Under the pieces are notes generated by a model. The model did not search any database. It was not told where the DNA came from and worked only from the letters and a program-made list of their open reading frames with translations. The position numbers were made by a program, and so were the translations under genes. This document shows positions 35,201 through 47,926 of a stretch of DNA of 64,000 nt, one piece after another. Every line of letters begins with the position of its first letter. Positions within the stretch are counted from its first letter, which is position 1. The stretch is taken from the NCBI GenBank assembly GCA_038049695.1, contig CP142457.1, positions 60,384,501 through 60,448,500 of the forward strand, given 5' to 3'. This DNA is from Cinnamomum chago. Taxonomy: Eukaryota > Streptophyta > Magnoliopsida > Laurales > Lauraceae.

Positions 35201-36053
35201 TTAAATTTGTATATCATGCAATGAAATTTGTGATCTTAAATTTGTATATCATGTAGTGCCTCATAATCTTGTATGTTGCTTTTGTTCTCTGTTTTTTAGC
35301 TGTTATGTTCATCAGATGCTAAAATATCTTATAGTTTGCCAAGTAAAATTGCTTTTGTTCCTTTTTGCAGCTCTAATGAAATTCTTACTTGGTTGAATTC
35401 CTATTCAAGCATTCATTCTTTACTTGTTCTAAATAGTTGTTTAAATTAAGTAGCACAAGATCTTGTGAGTGATCAAGCTTATTTTGTGATTAATGCATGT
35501 TTTATGAAAAACCTCTAGTGTTTTCTGAGCTCTGTCTCTTCATTTCAAGCAGAGTTACAATTCAAGAGATCTGTAGTCATTTGTTTGTTTAGTATGACAT
35601 ACGTGATTATTCCCTAACATCAAATCTCATCAATGGTGTTTGTTCTTATTGGAATTTTCTGCAGAGTACGCTTATACACTTCGAGTAAATGAGAAGAGTG
35701 ACATATACAGCTTTGGAGTGGTTATTCTAGAACTAGTAACCGGAAAACCCCCAGTCGACCCTGAATTTGGTGAGAAGGACTTGGTGAAGTGGGTGTGCGC
35801 CACTTTGGACCAGAAAGGTGTGGACCATGTTCTTGATTCCAAGCTCGATACCTGCTTGAAGGAAGAGATGTGCAAAGTTCTCAACATTGGTCTTCTCTGC
35901 ACCAGCCCCCTCCCTATCAACCGACCTTCGATGAGAAGGGTGGTGAAGATGCTGCTCGAGATGATGGAGAACAAGCCAAAACCAGTGAAAAAGGAGGGAA
36001 GGTTGTCTCCTTACTACTACGAAGATGGATCTGATCACGGAAGTGTTGTGTAA
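32298..36053 (+). CDS. HSL1: Leucine-rich-repeat receptor kinase, HAESA-LIKE 1 type
   Basis: Plasma-membrane receptor kinase of LRR subfamily XI. HAESA/HSL proteins bind small secreted peptides (IDA or CLE9/10 types in Arabidopsis) with SERK co-receptors and act in abscission or cell-division control. Two exons: 32298-34914 and 35665-36053, intron 34915-35664 (GT-AG, phase 1), joining within the Glu codon of the APE motif; 1001 residues, about the family length. Seen in order: signal peptide with a Phe run (residues about 8-17), CNWTGVKC N-cap, about 20 LRRs, CGDLQELC C-cap, membrane segment about 627-652, kinase with GSGASGKV (694 on), Lys715, HRD Asp823 and DFG Asp841. All catalytic residues are present, so it is an active RD kinase by sequence. 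The C-terminus (LSPYYYEDGSDHGSVV) and the ectodomain text fit HSL1 better than HAESA. ATG 32298 follows a CT-rich leader and precedes the signal peptide directly. Confidence 0.95.
34915..35664 (+). other. Intron of the HSL1-type gene
   Basis: GTATGT donor and TTTTCTGCAG acceptor, T-rich. It contains a 35-bp tandem duplication (35185-35219 and 35220-35254). An intron inside the kinase domain near the activation loop is usual for this clade. Confidence 0.9.
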
Positions 36054-38131
36054 GGCCAGTTGACGATTGTAGCCCAGGGATGAAGAAGAAAGCAAACCCT
36101 TCTTGTTTTCGCTATTTCCTGTTCTTCCTGGACACAGGTTTTTGGCTTTGAGGTGGAGATTGGAGAACAAAAATATTCAAAGTGTGAAGAATAGGGTCCT
36201 CCATTTTGAGAAAACTATCCAATTGTACACTACAAATGAAGCTCTTCAAAAATTTTCCCTCCAGTAAGGGAAGGTAAGATTCATTTCTACTTTCCCTCCT
36301 TTCCACTGGAAGTGGAGTCTCATGTTATTGCTGGTTTAACACAGGATTTTGAGCCACATAATTAAATATGAAAGAATCCTGTGTGGATTGTTTTATATCT
36401 ACTTTCTTGCTTGTTGCTTACCAAGGTTAATTTCCTATTTTTCTCTTCCAAACAATTAACAATTTCCACAACCCATACACAGGCGGCTACCAGTTAGCCA
36501 GGGTAGTTGGATCACTATCAATGCACCTTTGCATTTATTAGCGGGGCACCTCTTTCTCTCTCTCTGCCCAATCATCAGAAAATTTGTAGGTGGGGTTAGT
36601 TTGCACAACTGTCTCATGATTTAATCTCATGATTTAAGTACAGGGTTTCTAAAAGCAGATGCTTGTTCTTTAATGGGTTGTTTTCCCATGTCACATTGAA
36701 GCATTTAAAAAAGAACATGGCTGGTTTATACTTGATTTGGTCTCGAAGACACCATGGGACATGGAAGGCCAAGCTATGACTGCAGAATATCTAGTTTACA
36801 GTCACCTTGTTGAGTAATGTATACTTGATATTTGGCCTGTGTATTTTATGCTAAATTTCATGGTCAAGGGGCAAAAAATTTGGGCATGCTGCAGAGGTCC
36901 CCAACAGATCAAAGATTTGGGTCAATAAGCTCTAGGCTTTGGTTGTGTGGTGGGCTCAGGTTCTTTAAATACCTTAACTGCAGATGGGTGGGATAAGGCT
37001 TATGATGATGGCTCATCTCAAAGACGACCTTGTCTTCGGCGTGGGGTGCTGCACGCCACATGCTTTCTATCATGACGTGTGCTATTGCAACTATAATTCA
37101 TTCATGTATGGTGTGCAGTTCCTGATCCAACCTTTGGGGCCTACATGTTTACCTATCATCAATCTAACCCCTGCATACCCTCCAGAACTCTAGATTTAGA
37201 ACTGGCTCAAATTTGGCATTTATCTGAGATGGGTTGGCCATTCAATTGATCCTACATATTTAATTGTTAGGATTGGAAGTGGGACCAACTTTTGAAGCCC
37301 TCACATATCTGATTTCAAACTTTTGACCACTGACAGGTTATTAGGAAGGCTTTGAAAATTGAAACCCTTAACTTACACACCTCAATGAATGCCATGTTTC
37401 CGAGCCTGGAGCATTCCTTACATAGGAACAGTCCAGAAAAGGCCAAGCTGTCCCTTAATAATACCCCAGTTATACAGCCCAAGCTATCCTAACATTATGC
37501 AAGGGGCTGTGCCTTGGTGTCTAGATTCCACCCCCACAAGCCCATATTGGGTGAAAACTAAACCTGATGTCCCAATAGGAATAGAATTGTTCTACCAAAA
37601 TTAAGATTTATGAGGACCGGGCTTGCTGTCTCATTATTCTTTCTTTCTTTTCCTCAAAATGTCTTGATTCGCAGTTGTCAATACAGGGCGCACATGCATA
37701 CCAAATCTTGAGCCCATCATCTTGTGGTAGGCAAAGTGCACCCGCCGGATCATCCAACCATCCCAGATATTTGATTTTAGCTGTGACTGAAAAAAGTAGG
37801 TGGTAAAGCTTGCTGAAAGTGGTAATATATATATATTTTCAAAACTAGTGGTTGGTGGAATTTGGGTAGCATTTTTGTCTTTTGTGATAATACCATCCAT
37901 GGTAGGGCCCACTAGATCATAGGTTGGAAGGGAGTATCTTTTCTCACCTTAGCTGCATTAAGGAGTGACAGATTGGTCGAACTCATAATTTGTCACCGTA
38001 TGACTTCGGTTATTTGGACCAGCAGATGTTCAAGTGAAGAGGTGGTGGTGGTGGAAAAAAATCTATGGGAGACCTAGGATTTTCTGTTTTGTTCGTTTGT
38101 CTTTTCTTTTTTTCGATTTGGATTTCTTTAG
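36054..38131. other. Downstream of the HSL1-type gene, intergenic
   Basis: No gene recognised. The first few hundred bases probably hold the 3' untranslated region; no polyadenylation site can be fixed. Confidence 0.5.
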
Positions 38132-38134
38132 TTA

Positions 38135-38230
38135 CGGCATATTTGTGTAGCCGCTTTTCTACTAAAAAGTGCGGAAAGTGAAAATGCTTTTCTGCCATCG
38201 TAAATTTCCACTCGTAACACAAATGTGCCC
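38135..38230. mobile_element. Short Harbinger-type MITE (96 bp)
   Basis: Ends CGGCATATTTGTGTAGC and the inverted match of GGGCACATTTGTGTTACG, flanked by TTA at 38132-38134 and 38231-38233. The ends resemble those of the 512-bp element at 29129-29640, so it may be a short internal-deletion derivative of the same family. Confidence 0.65.
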
Positions 38231-38233
38231 TTA

Positions 38234-41200
38234 ATTTTCGTTTTGCCAAAACTACAGAAAAAATGGTTTTTTTCTCTAGGGATAGGAGGACCAATGATGT
38301 TCGTTTTATAGAGATTTTATCAAGGTAAGTTCAATTTATTGCTAAAAATGAAGTTATCTTGATATTATCACAATAAAACTGCAATAGAAACCCAGAATGA
38401 TATAATATTTCAAACACCTTAATGCAATGTCCATTATTTTAGATCCTTGGGTAGAAATAGGAGCCACGATTCCCGGTTACCAGCCTGGGCTTTCCAGAAT
38501 TGGAAAGAAAAAATCCCAATTAGTGTATTAATAAAAAAAACCATGACCAGATTGAAACATGAACTCCCTCCTCACAAGCTCCTTGTAGCAATTTCCAGAT
38601 ATTGGCAGTAGGAGATTCAGTTCTCCATGGCAGTAGGAGAATGAAACATGAACTCTCAGCCCATTAACTTATGAGCCTAATTTTAAGATTAAGCCCAGGG
38701 GCTAGATATCAGCTCCAGGCCCAGCCCATTTGTACATCAAATGCATATTTTTCTATGTTAATTATGTTGGCCTGGACTAGGATTTTAAGCACATAAAGGC
38801 CCAAGACCTGCCCCATTAACAACCAGGTCATAAATCTAGGCCTAGAAAGTATAGCTAAATCCAGCCCAATGTAAGCAAGTGTTGGGCTCAGGCTGGCCCA
38901 GATAATGAGCACTTGGAAATGAAGGGAGGTCGTGCTTTTAAGGACTCAATATCATCATTGATGGTTTGATATGAGAAAGCATGTTTTCTAATCATTTGCT
39001 AGCCTTTCAGACAAAGTTGCTGTTGTCATCATATTTCTTGGGGATTTAACAGAAAGTCACCTATATTTATTATGACAACTAAAAACAATTACTTACCTTG
39101 TTAATTTTATAAATAACTGCCTCTACTAACTTGAAAAATCTTTGGTTAACCATCTTGACTGGTAATCATAGGCTACTATTTGATCAATTGATGAGATTGA
39201 ATTTTTTTTAAAGTGAAATAATGAAAATTTTCTTAGATCTGATCTTTTATCTTCAATCTGATCTGATTCAGATTAAGCTAAGAGCATGTTTAAATTTACG
39301 TTGGTCTAATAGTCTTTCCATGTGTGTCAGATATAATAGGACAAAATATGAAGAATTTTGTAAATGAATAAAAAGTAAGCAATGGAATGATGCCCAAGGT
39401 TGATGTCTGAGTTTATTAGAGATTTCTAAAAAAAAAAAAAAATGTGGCGTATTTTAAATTGCCAAAGGCTACAGGCGATTATCTGTAGAGTTCCCTATTA
39501 TTCAATACCAAACGTCTACTTATTTTTGTATTACTGTCATCCACAATGAACTTCACATTTGGGCAATTTTTTTGGCATGACCTTCTGCACTTGAATGGTG
39601 GATAAGTAACAATGAATTCACCTATTTGAAAATTGACATTGGAGTGGGTCTCAGATACCAAAATGCAAAAATTGCCCTTTTGTATTGAATTCAGCAGAAA
39701 CTCTATCCAGTTTTTGTGTGAATAAAACATTAACATTCATGTTATTGATTGTATGACAAATTGGATTATGTGACCTTCCTCTGTCCATGGTGGTTGCACC
39801 CGCTCAGTTTTGTGTGGAGGTGAAGAAAGAACAGAAAATGACCTATTTGCTAAAGCAACTAGTGCTTGGTAGACTAACCACACTTCTTGTTGTACTGATT
39901 TCTCACTAGTTAGAGATAGATTTCTACAATTTTTAAGTTGCAAGTAGGCTGGGCTGTTCTGGAAAGTGCATAAAGTAGATAAAAAATTAGGGTTGCAAGT
40001 GGTCTGTCCTATCTATCAGGAATGAAACACATTTTTCTTACAAAATAAGACTGCTGTTGGGCTTGGCCAGCCTCGGCCTGGCCCAAGTCCGGCCCGCTTA
40101 TGGCTCTTCTTTTGGCATCCATGTTCAATTGTTGCGCATTAGACATATGTTATAAAGAAAAGAAAAGAAAAAAGATCAATCCAAAATCAGATCATTGCCA
40201 TTATCAGATGGTTGTAAATTTTAGGTTGTGATTGATCAACAATGGGACCTACAAATTGGATGGTTTTGATTGAGGCACTTGCGCTTGAAATTTATGGTGA
40301 ATCTAATGCATGAAAATCTAACAAACTGGGGGAACATTCCGGCAAATGTTTACAATAAATTTCGGCCATTAGATTTGAATACTCATTATATTCAAAGGAT
40401 AATTTCATTTTATGAAACTAAATTACATGGGTCAATCTGCACTTTCCATATTGTGGGCCCTGTGGAGACAGATTACGGTCCTGTTTTAGGTCTTTGATAA
40501 AATACTCACACACCCACATAAACATTCATTGGAATGTGCTTTGCTTTTGGTTAAACATGGTCCTCCAAATTATAAATCCTAATTTTAAAAAATACATTAA
40601 AACAGGTGTCAAAATCTTCATCCATGCCAAGTCTCTTCTCTCTCCACTATCCTCTCTCTAAACTAGCTTACCCGCATAACTTCTTAAAGAAAAACACCAA
40701 CTTCTCACTTCGTAACTGTTTTCCTATATATTACTCCAAATACAAAGAATATTATAAATTAAAAAAAAAAGAAATCGAGTGACAGCAGAGGAGAAGGAGA
40801 GAGATATAGAAGGGAGAAGAAAAACATAAGGAGATCCCATCATTTCCAATCAGCGATCCCATCATTTCCAATCTTCTTTCCTTAATGAACTCTCAATCTC
40901 ACCTTCACACTGCAGTTAATTAGGGGTTTAGGTAGATAATTCCACATGATTTTTTTTTCTTTTTTCTAATGACATAAGTGATGTTATAAAGCCTTTTAAT
41001 TGTGGTATATAACTCATTGACACTATTATCCATGTATAATTTATATGTTTGTCATACATTTTTAATTACGAATCTCTAGCATTGGGTCCCTGTATAGCAC
41101 GGGGTATCATAAGTATAATGACTCGATAAAAAAAAAGTGAAATAAAAAAAGACTCATCACCGAAAATGAACATAAAAAAAGTAACCATATCCAAAAAATA

Positions 41201-42800
41201 AAAGAAATAAAATAAAAGGAGAAAAATCCAACTTACGCCAAACAAAAAAAAACTTATTAAAAATATATATTACACAATATTGACAAAATGAACCTTAATG
41301 GCAAGTAGCCGAAACACACTCTGACAGAAAGGACAATGATATAAAATAACTAAAAAATATTTAAAAAATTTAAAGAAAGAAGGGCCGACAAGTTTACTAA
41401 TTAATAAATTTATTAAAAATAATTCATACTCGATTTTCACATCACAGCTCATCGATGGTACCGACCTTGCAGCTTGACTCGTGCGATTTTTCCGAGCATA
41501 TGCCATGCGAACCTTTTTTTCAAAGAGTCAACACGGAATTTGTTGGGTGCAAGACTAGTATTGGTGTACTTTCGTTTTCATTTTCATTTTCATTTTCTGC
41601 AAAGGGAAGGAAAGTCGCCCACTCCTTCCAGTTCTCTTCTCTTGTTGCTTTTAATTTGTTTGTCCCCCATCATAAACACCGGTTCATACACATGAAGAAG
41701 ACGTGCACGAAGATCGGGCCGTCTATCAGGTGGCCCTTCATAGTGTTTGGATCCTACGATGTAAACTACATGATCAGATATTGCTATAAGAGTCTCCATT
41801 ACCCGGACCATTATTGAAAAACTCTGTAAACTAAACACTTGGCTATTAAGATAAATTGGAGACTCCCTCTCTGAATAGAATTCAGCTAGCCCAAAGTGGT
41901 ATTTTATATGGAGAGTTCAGCTAAGTCTTATCTTGAAATCCCAATCAAATAGGGAATTCGTAAATTCCAGAGATAGCAACTACATTCCATAAAAAATGCT
42001 CTCTCAACCAAACAGGCCGTTGTTGAGTCGCCCCTCGTCTAACTTTTAAAGATTCAGTTGAGTTAGAAAGTCAAAAACTTAGCATAACAGGTGAAAATTA
42101 TGAAATGACTTTGAACTGTTTTTCCTGTCTTGTAAACAAGGCTTTCTTGAGTGAAGTCCCCGTCAACTGATTCTTGGATCAAGTCAACCCGTGTTCGGCC
42201 TAAACTCTCAAGGACCCTTGTTTTTCATTGACTTGTCGATTAGCTTGTTTGTCCGTAGGGTGGAGTTTTAAAAAAAGAGATAATTAGCGAAAGATCCCTA
42301 AAATTGAATCTATTCAGCCTCCAAGGCAGGAAAATTCTTTTTAAGGGCTTTGGTCCAAGTAACTAGACTGTTTGTAGCCAGAGGTCCCTGAATATAATTT
42401 TTATGACTGATTTGCCATTTTCAACTGTTTAGGCATAAAATTTTGAATTTTAAAATTTCAAATCTTCCATTCTCCCTCTCTCAAATCTTGTTAGGGATTT
42501 TGTAGGTTGCAATTTGATGGATGCATTTTCATTCTAGCATCATTTGATTTACACATATGCATTGATTTAGAAAAACTTGAAATCTTGTTTTATTCATGCA
42601 TTGCTTTTAAGATTTGTAAAAGTATCAAATTATGCATGTTTTGTTTTTAATCTTGGATGCATTTGTTTTAAAAAAGGAGTTTTAGAAAATCAAGCAAGCC
42701 ATTGGTTTTATAATTTTGAATCTTTTTTGGCTTTTTATGTTTCATGTTTTAAAACCCTTAGAATGATTTAAAACATGTTTTTAAGCTTGATTTAATGACC
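38234..42800. other. Intergenic, no gene recognised
   Basis: AT-rich with GGCCCA-rich patches (38690-38900 and 40050-40100), a 22-bp-period duplication at about 40834-40873 (word ATCCCATCATTTCCAATC), and TTTTCA hexanucleotide repeats at 41575-41598. Open frames are short and without motifs. Confidence 0.5.
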
Positions 42801-42901
42801 CAAAAAATTCCCAACCAAAAATACTTTGAAAAATGGGTTTTAGGGAATTTTGGTCCCAGGCCAGAAACGCAGTGTACCAGGTCGACCGAGCCCTGTGGCA
42901 A

Positions 42902-42984
42902 GGTCGACCGGGAACACTGCAGGCAGAAATTGCCCTGAAGCACCAACGGTAAAAAATATGATCATTGTGTGTTCCCGGTCGATC
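42902..42984. repeat. Inverted repeat with GGTCGACC words
   Basis: GGTCGACCGGGAACAC at 42902-42917 and GTGTTCCCGGTCGATC at 42969-42984 are reverse complements with one mismatch, separated by 51 bp. Two further GGTCGACCG-type words flank them (near 42880 and 42998). Confidence 0.75.
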
Positions 42985-43200
42985 GAGACCTGTTTCTAGG
43001 TCGACCGGGGACTAGCCGTTGGACACTTTTTGTTATAAATATGAGTTCTTTCCTTTGCCAAAAGTTGGGAATTTTAAGGCCCTCCTTGAGGGGTTTTGAG
43101 GCATATTCAAAGGGAAATGAACTAAGGGATGAAGGGGATCATTAGGAAAGCTAAAGCTTGGATTAATGAAGTTAAATCACCAAGTAGGCTCTACTTTCCT

Positions 43201-43815
43201 AAATCATATGTTTTTATGCTTTGTTTTATTTTTGGTAAATCATTTGTAGCATGATAAACTATGTTGTGTTGTATCCTTAACATGTTTTATGTTTTGAATT
43301 GATTTATTGTTTTGGATACATCACCATTGATTCAATCCAAGTAGTACTTTATCTTTGGTAAATCTAAGTAGATCATGTTAATGGAAACATCTTTGAAATT
43401 AGATGTAACATGATCCATATACTTGGTTGAATCTTTGGTTGTTGTTTTCCAACATAAGAAAATCACTTTCAAAACTATCTTATGTTTTGGATTCAACTTC
43501 TTTACAAATCATATGTTTTCATGTTTTGTTTTATCTTTGATAAATCTTTAGTAGCATGTTAACCTATGATGTGTTGTATCCTTAGCATGTTTTATATTTT
43601 GAATTGATCTATTGTTTTGGATACATTACCATTGATTCAATCCAAATAGTACTTTATTTGGTAAATCTAAGTAGATCTTGTTAGTGAAAGAATGTTTGAA
43701 ATTATATGTAACATGATTCATATACTTGGTTGAATTTTTTGGTGTTGTTTTTCATCATAAGAAAATCTCTTTCAAAATATATCTTATGTTGTGGATTCAA
43801 CATCTTTACAAATCA
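43201..43815 (+). repeat. Tandem duplication, two copies of about 304 bp
   Basis: AAATCATATGTTTTYATG starts unit one at 43201 and unit two at 43506, and AAATCATATGTG begins a third partial copy at 43810. Shared text includes GGATACATYACCATTGATTC and GTAAATCTAAGTAGATC. The copies differ by scattered substitutions and small indels. Confidence 0.88.
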
Positions 43816-44329
43816 TATGTGAATTTGTTTTAAAGTTTTACAACTTGCTTTGCATTGATTGGTATATCATATTCAAGTTGTATTTATAATTACATATGAT
43901 TTGTCCCCTAATTTCAATCAAATCTATTTTTATGTTTTATGAGCTACATTGTTGATTTGATTGACATCCCTATGCATCACATGTTTAGAGCTAATTAATT
44001 TCATACAACTTGTGAATCTTTGACATCATTAACAAGTTGTTACTTTTAACATGTGACTTGCATTCTATCCTCAATCATAAATGTTTCTATGAGCTAAAAC
44101 TTTCAAAAGCCTTAGGCATACATTTATGAGCTTTCATTTTCAAAATGATTGAGGACATCACACACACACATCATGAGCATACATCTTTGCATTCATTTAG
44201 TGTGTGTGTGTGTTAGTTTTTCACTTCCATATCCGCCTAATTAAGAGGTATTGTAATGAGCTTAATTGAATCTCTATCAAGTGTATGTTAGACACTACTT
44301 AGTGAGATAACCAACCTTGTGGTTGAAGA

Positions 44330-44460
44330 GGTTATTGCTTAGCCTATAAAAGCATATTGTATAGGTTGATGTTAAGCCTTGAAAAACATCATTGTAAAGG
44401 TTATTGCTTAGCCTTGAAAAGTATATTGTAAATGTTATTGCTTAGCCTATTGAAAAGCAT
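44330..44460 (+). repeat. Four tandem units of about 34 bp
   Basis: Units start at 44330, 44364, 44399 and 44433, sharing GGTTATTGCTTAGCC...AAAAGCAT/TATTGTAAA. Unit two is the most diverged. Confidence 0.85.
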
Positions 44461-44695
44461 AAATAGTGGAAATCCGGTGGGGTGTTGGATCACAAGCCGG
44501 TAGTGGATGTAGGCATTGAGGCCAAACCACTATAAATCCTTGTGTGATAGTGCATGCTTTGTGGTGATTGTTTTTATTAAGCTTCCGTATTTTATTTGAT
44601 AATCATCACTTATGACTAGTTGGTTTTAAAGAAGTTAAAATTTGTCTTAATTGGTCATAATTGGAGCTCACCCTATTCACCCCCCCTCTAGGGTT

Positions 44696-45680
44696 CGGAT
44701 CCCCAGACTTTCAAATCTATCATACCAAAGGAACCACTTCTTTGTTTCCGGTTTCTGTAAGTTCTGTTTCCGGTTTCTACAATAGCGACGAGCAGTACCA
44801 TGCACTCCCACACGCTTGTCCGGCGGCGGCAGCAGCGTTGAGGATCAGGTACTCTTCTGCGGCTGCGCGTGATGTCTGTATATCTGGGGCGGCAACAAGT
44901 ATCGAAATCCCTGTTTGTTTTTGCACTTTGTAACCAAGCCCGATTTCCAACCGCCCTTCCACTTGTCAAAACAAGACAAAGTTTTTTGTTGTCTTTAGTT
45001 CATAATAAATAAAGAGTGCACGAGTACCCCATATTTGAAATCCAGATTTGGGTATGTCACGGCGTAGATCAATTTAATAATCCTCGTCTTTATGAGTCAC
45101 CCACATAATTCGGTGCCTTCTTTTGAATCATGGGAAAGCAGGCGAAGATGGGGTTTGAATCAGGGAAACAAACCATGCATTCTTCTGAAGCCGGTGTCGT
45201 GACAAATTCGGTGTGCGAAGATGGGGTTTTCTGGCACGATTGATGATTCGAGGAAGTGGGTTTTTTCTGGGGCGAATGAATCAGATGGTTCGAGGAAGTG
45301 AGTTTTTTCTGGAGAAGAAGAATCAGGACCTGTCATCGCCGGAGTTTTCTTCTGTTACAGAGAAAAGGTTGTTGAAGAAGAAGCAGACAACGGTTTGGGA
45401 TTTGTGTCCGGCTGGGCCCCACATCGCCGTGAACAGAAAACAGATCATCGAGGTCGCTGTTGTGCGTCGTCGGAGAAGGAGGTTCACCGCCTCTGCCGCG
45501 CCGCGCTGCGCCGTTGCCATGGAAGAAGAAGCAAACAGGGAGAGGTTTCTGGTTTCTGGTTCCAGAACGTCGTAGAGAACATGAAGAGGAAGCCCAAGTT
45601 CTGTTGTGGAAAAAGACAGCGATTTGGGCTGGGTTTGGTTCCGGGTTGGTCCAGGTCAGGTTAAGCCTGACCCGTTTCAG
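44696..45680. other. Relatively GC-rich patch, no gene recognised
   Basis: Contains CCGGCGGCGGCAGCAGCG-like text and several overlapping open frames of 80-120 codons in different phases, none with a known motif. A 46-bp-period duplication lies at about 45244-45335 (GATTCGAGGAAGTG and GGTTCGAGGAAGTG). It could be the leader of a retroelement, but that is a guess. Confidence 0.4.
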
Positions 45681-46541
45681 AAGTCAAATTTATCTAAATT
45701 CTGTATTTTTTATCAAATTTATTTGAGTTTTGGACAAATCTATATGAGTTTTTTGCTATTTATCTGACTTCTGAAACAAATTTATCTGAGTTCTGGACAA
45801 ATTTATTTGAGTTCTGTATAAATCTATTTGAGTTTTTGGCTATTTATCTAACTTTTGGAACAAACTTATCCAAGCTCTGGATAAATTTATTTGAGTTCTG
45901 GACAAATCTATCTGAGTTTTTGGAAAATTTATTTTAGTTTTCGAAAAATATAGTTGACTTTCTGACAAATTTATCTCCATTTGGAAAATCTTAACTGAGT
46001 TTTTGAATTAAACTCAGGCTGTTCTTTTAAAATTTATTTTCATTTTTAAAAATAAATTTAACTGAGTTTTAGCAAAAATACTTTAGTTTTTGTCAAATTT
46101 TTCTGAAATTCGAAAAATTGAGTTATCTTAGTTTGGGCAAATGTATTTGCATTTTTTTAAAATTTATTTACTTTTTTTAATTTTATTTGTGTCCTTTGAA
46201 ATATATTTACACTTTTTGAAATTTATTTTCATCTTTTGAAATTGATTTATATTTTTTGAGATTTATTTGGATCTTTTGAGATTTATTTGAGACTTTTTAA
46301 ATTGATTTTCATCTTTTCAAATTTATTTATATTTTTTGAAACTTATTTGGATCTTTTGAGATTTATTTGCGTCTTGTTAAATCTCTCTGCATTCTTTTGA
46401 AATTTATTGCTTTTTTTGAAATTATTGTATTTTTTGAATTTTATTTGCGTTCTTTCGAATTTATTTGTATTTTTCGGATTTATTTGCATTTTTTATTTTA
46501 TTTTCGTCTTTTGAAATTTATTTGGATCTTTTGAATTGTAT
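45681..46541 (+). repeat. Degenerate AT-rich minisatellite, about 0.86 kb
   Basis: Units near 21 bp of the type GAAATTTATTTNNATCTTTT run from about 46150 to 46541. Upstream (45681-46100) a related longer unit appears, with TTTATYTGAGTTYTGGACAAA. The copies are diverged and vary in length. No coding function. Confidence 0.75.
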
Positions 46542-47926
46542 TTAGCTAATTTAATGGTAGTTTACCGTTATTAATGACACATCCTACTCATCATGGGATA
46601 TGATTTTGAAGAAAGGGTAAATTAGACATTTTATGTCTTCTAATTTGAAAAAATGACCTATCACACTATGAAAAAAGATTGTGGATCTAAGGCAATTAAA
46701 TGAAATGTTCAGGGACCCATCGCCGAATGCCCATTAAAAAAATAGAATTGAGTGTCAAATAAAGAAGAAAAAAATAAAAGGAGTTGGAAGTAAAAACACC
46801 CTTTTTGTCATTTTTTGTTTTTTAGAATTTTTTTTTTTTATTTTGTACATTTTTAGAGCATCTTTTTTGTCATTTTTTACAACTAAAAGTAATTTTTTAT
46901 AGCTTTGTGCTTTTATAATCAACTCTCTCTGCTATTTTTTTTCTTGATTTGACATTCTATTTTATTTTACTTTACTTTACCTTAATGACAAACATGCCTA
47001 GGGTCGATAAAATTTGATTCTCCGAGTCTAAACGAGTCTAGAGAGTTTTCAAGTAAATATGTATCACCCAATGATTCATCCCTCTTATCACCAATGTAGG
47101 TCAGGAACTAGGTTGGAGCTTCCTTGTTATTGTTGGGGGCGCGATCAGATGCAGGGCTTGGTGAATCCTCAACATAGCCTGCGGTGCTAGGGGTGCTCAT
47201 GGCCTGGGCTAGCCCGAGCATGGCATGACCCAGCCTTTTACTGGGCTGGGTTTTGGCTTGATCTTGTTCTGGAGCTGGGCCCTAAGTTTCGGGTTAATTG
47301 TTAATTTAGCTGGGCAAGCCCACATACAATTAAAACTCTGGCCTGACCCGACATAATTAGCACAGAGAACCATTTGCGATCTGGATCTGGATCTAGATCT
47401 AAATATTAAGCTTAATTACATCAAACAGGTTGGGTTGAGAGTTGAGACTAGCTTAGGCCGCCCCGGCCGACACCTGAACACTCTTGAAGGGTGGTCAACA
47501 TCCACTCCCAATTGCCTATTAACTAAAACCATCAATGGATTAGTTAACTTGATGATGTTAAAACCAACTAACCATGATTGTTTAAACAGAGATTAGTTTG
47601 GATGGATAGATGAAATTGGTTGCTTGGGCAGCCAACCAACGTGACTAAACTTCCCAAGCGGTAAGCATCCAACTTTCTGTGGAATATTTCAATAACGTAA
47701 ACTATACGGAATGCTCCAACTTTCCACACATCCCTTTCTCCCTCTATTCCCACAACTTTTCCAATCAAACTCTTATAAGCCAATGCCACTGGGCTGTTCA
47801 CTGTCTCATCTTTCCACCCCTTTCTAGTTTCATAACAACATACTTAAAACATCAGAGGGAGATCAATAAGAACCAACAAACACCTTCAAGTATAGAAGAA
47901 CTAGTACAACAATTGCTGTAGTTAAC
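46542..47926. other. Intergenic and upstream region of the kinase-like gene
   Basis: AT-rich, with a GGGCTGGGCC-rich patch (47190-47480). No promoter element can be fixed with confidence. Confidence 0.5.

Larger units (their letters stand above)
42850..44695 (+). mobile_element. Possible LTR remnant (solo LTR or fragment, SIRE-like)
   Basis: The region has several marks I associate with long LTRs of plant copia (SIRE-like) elements: clustered GGTCGACCG words (42880-43010), an internal 304-bp tandem duplication, short tandem repeats at 44330-44460 followed by GTGGATGTAGGCATTGAGG, and a C-rich end CACCCCCCCTCTAG near 44679-44692. I did not find TG/CA boundaries, a TSD, a primer-binding site or a gag-pol frame, so the limits and class are uncertain. 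Confidence 0.35.

Noticed and set aside
45213..45575. 120-codon Arg-rich open frame
   Set aside because: Several phases are open at once in a GC-rich patch, with no domain. It is more likely repeat-derived leader sequence.
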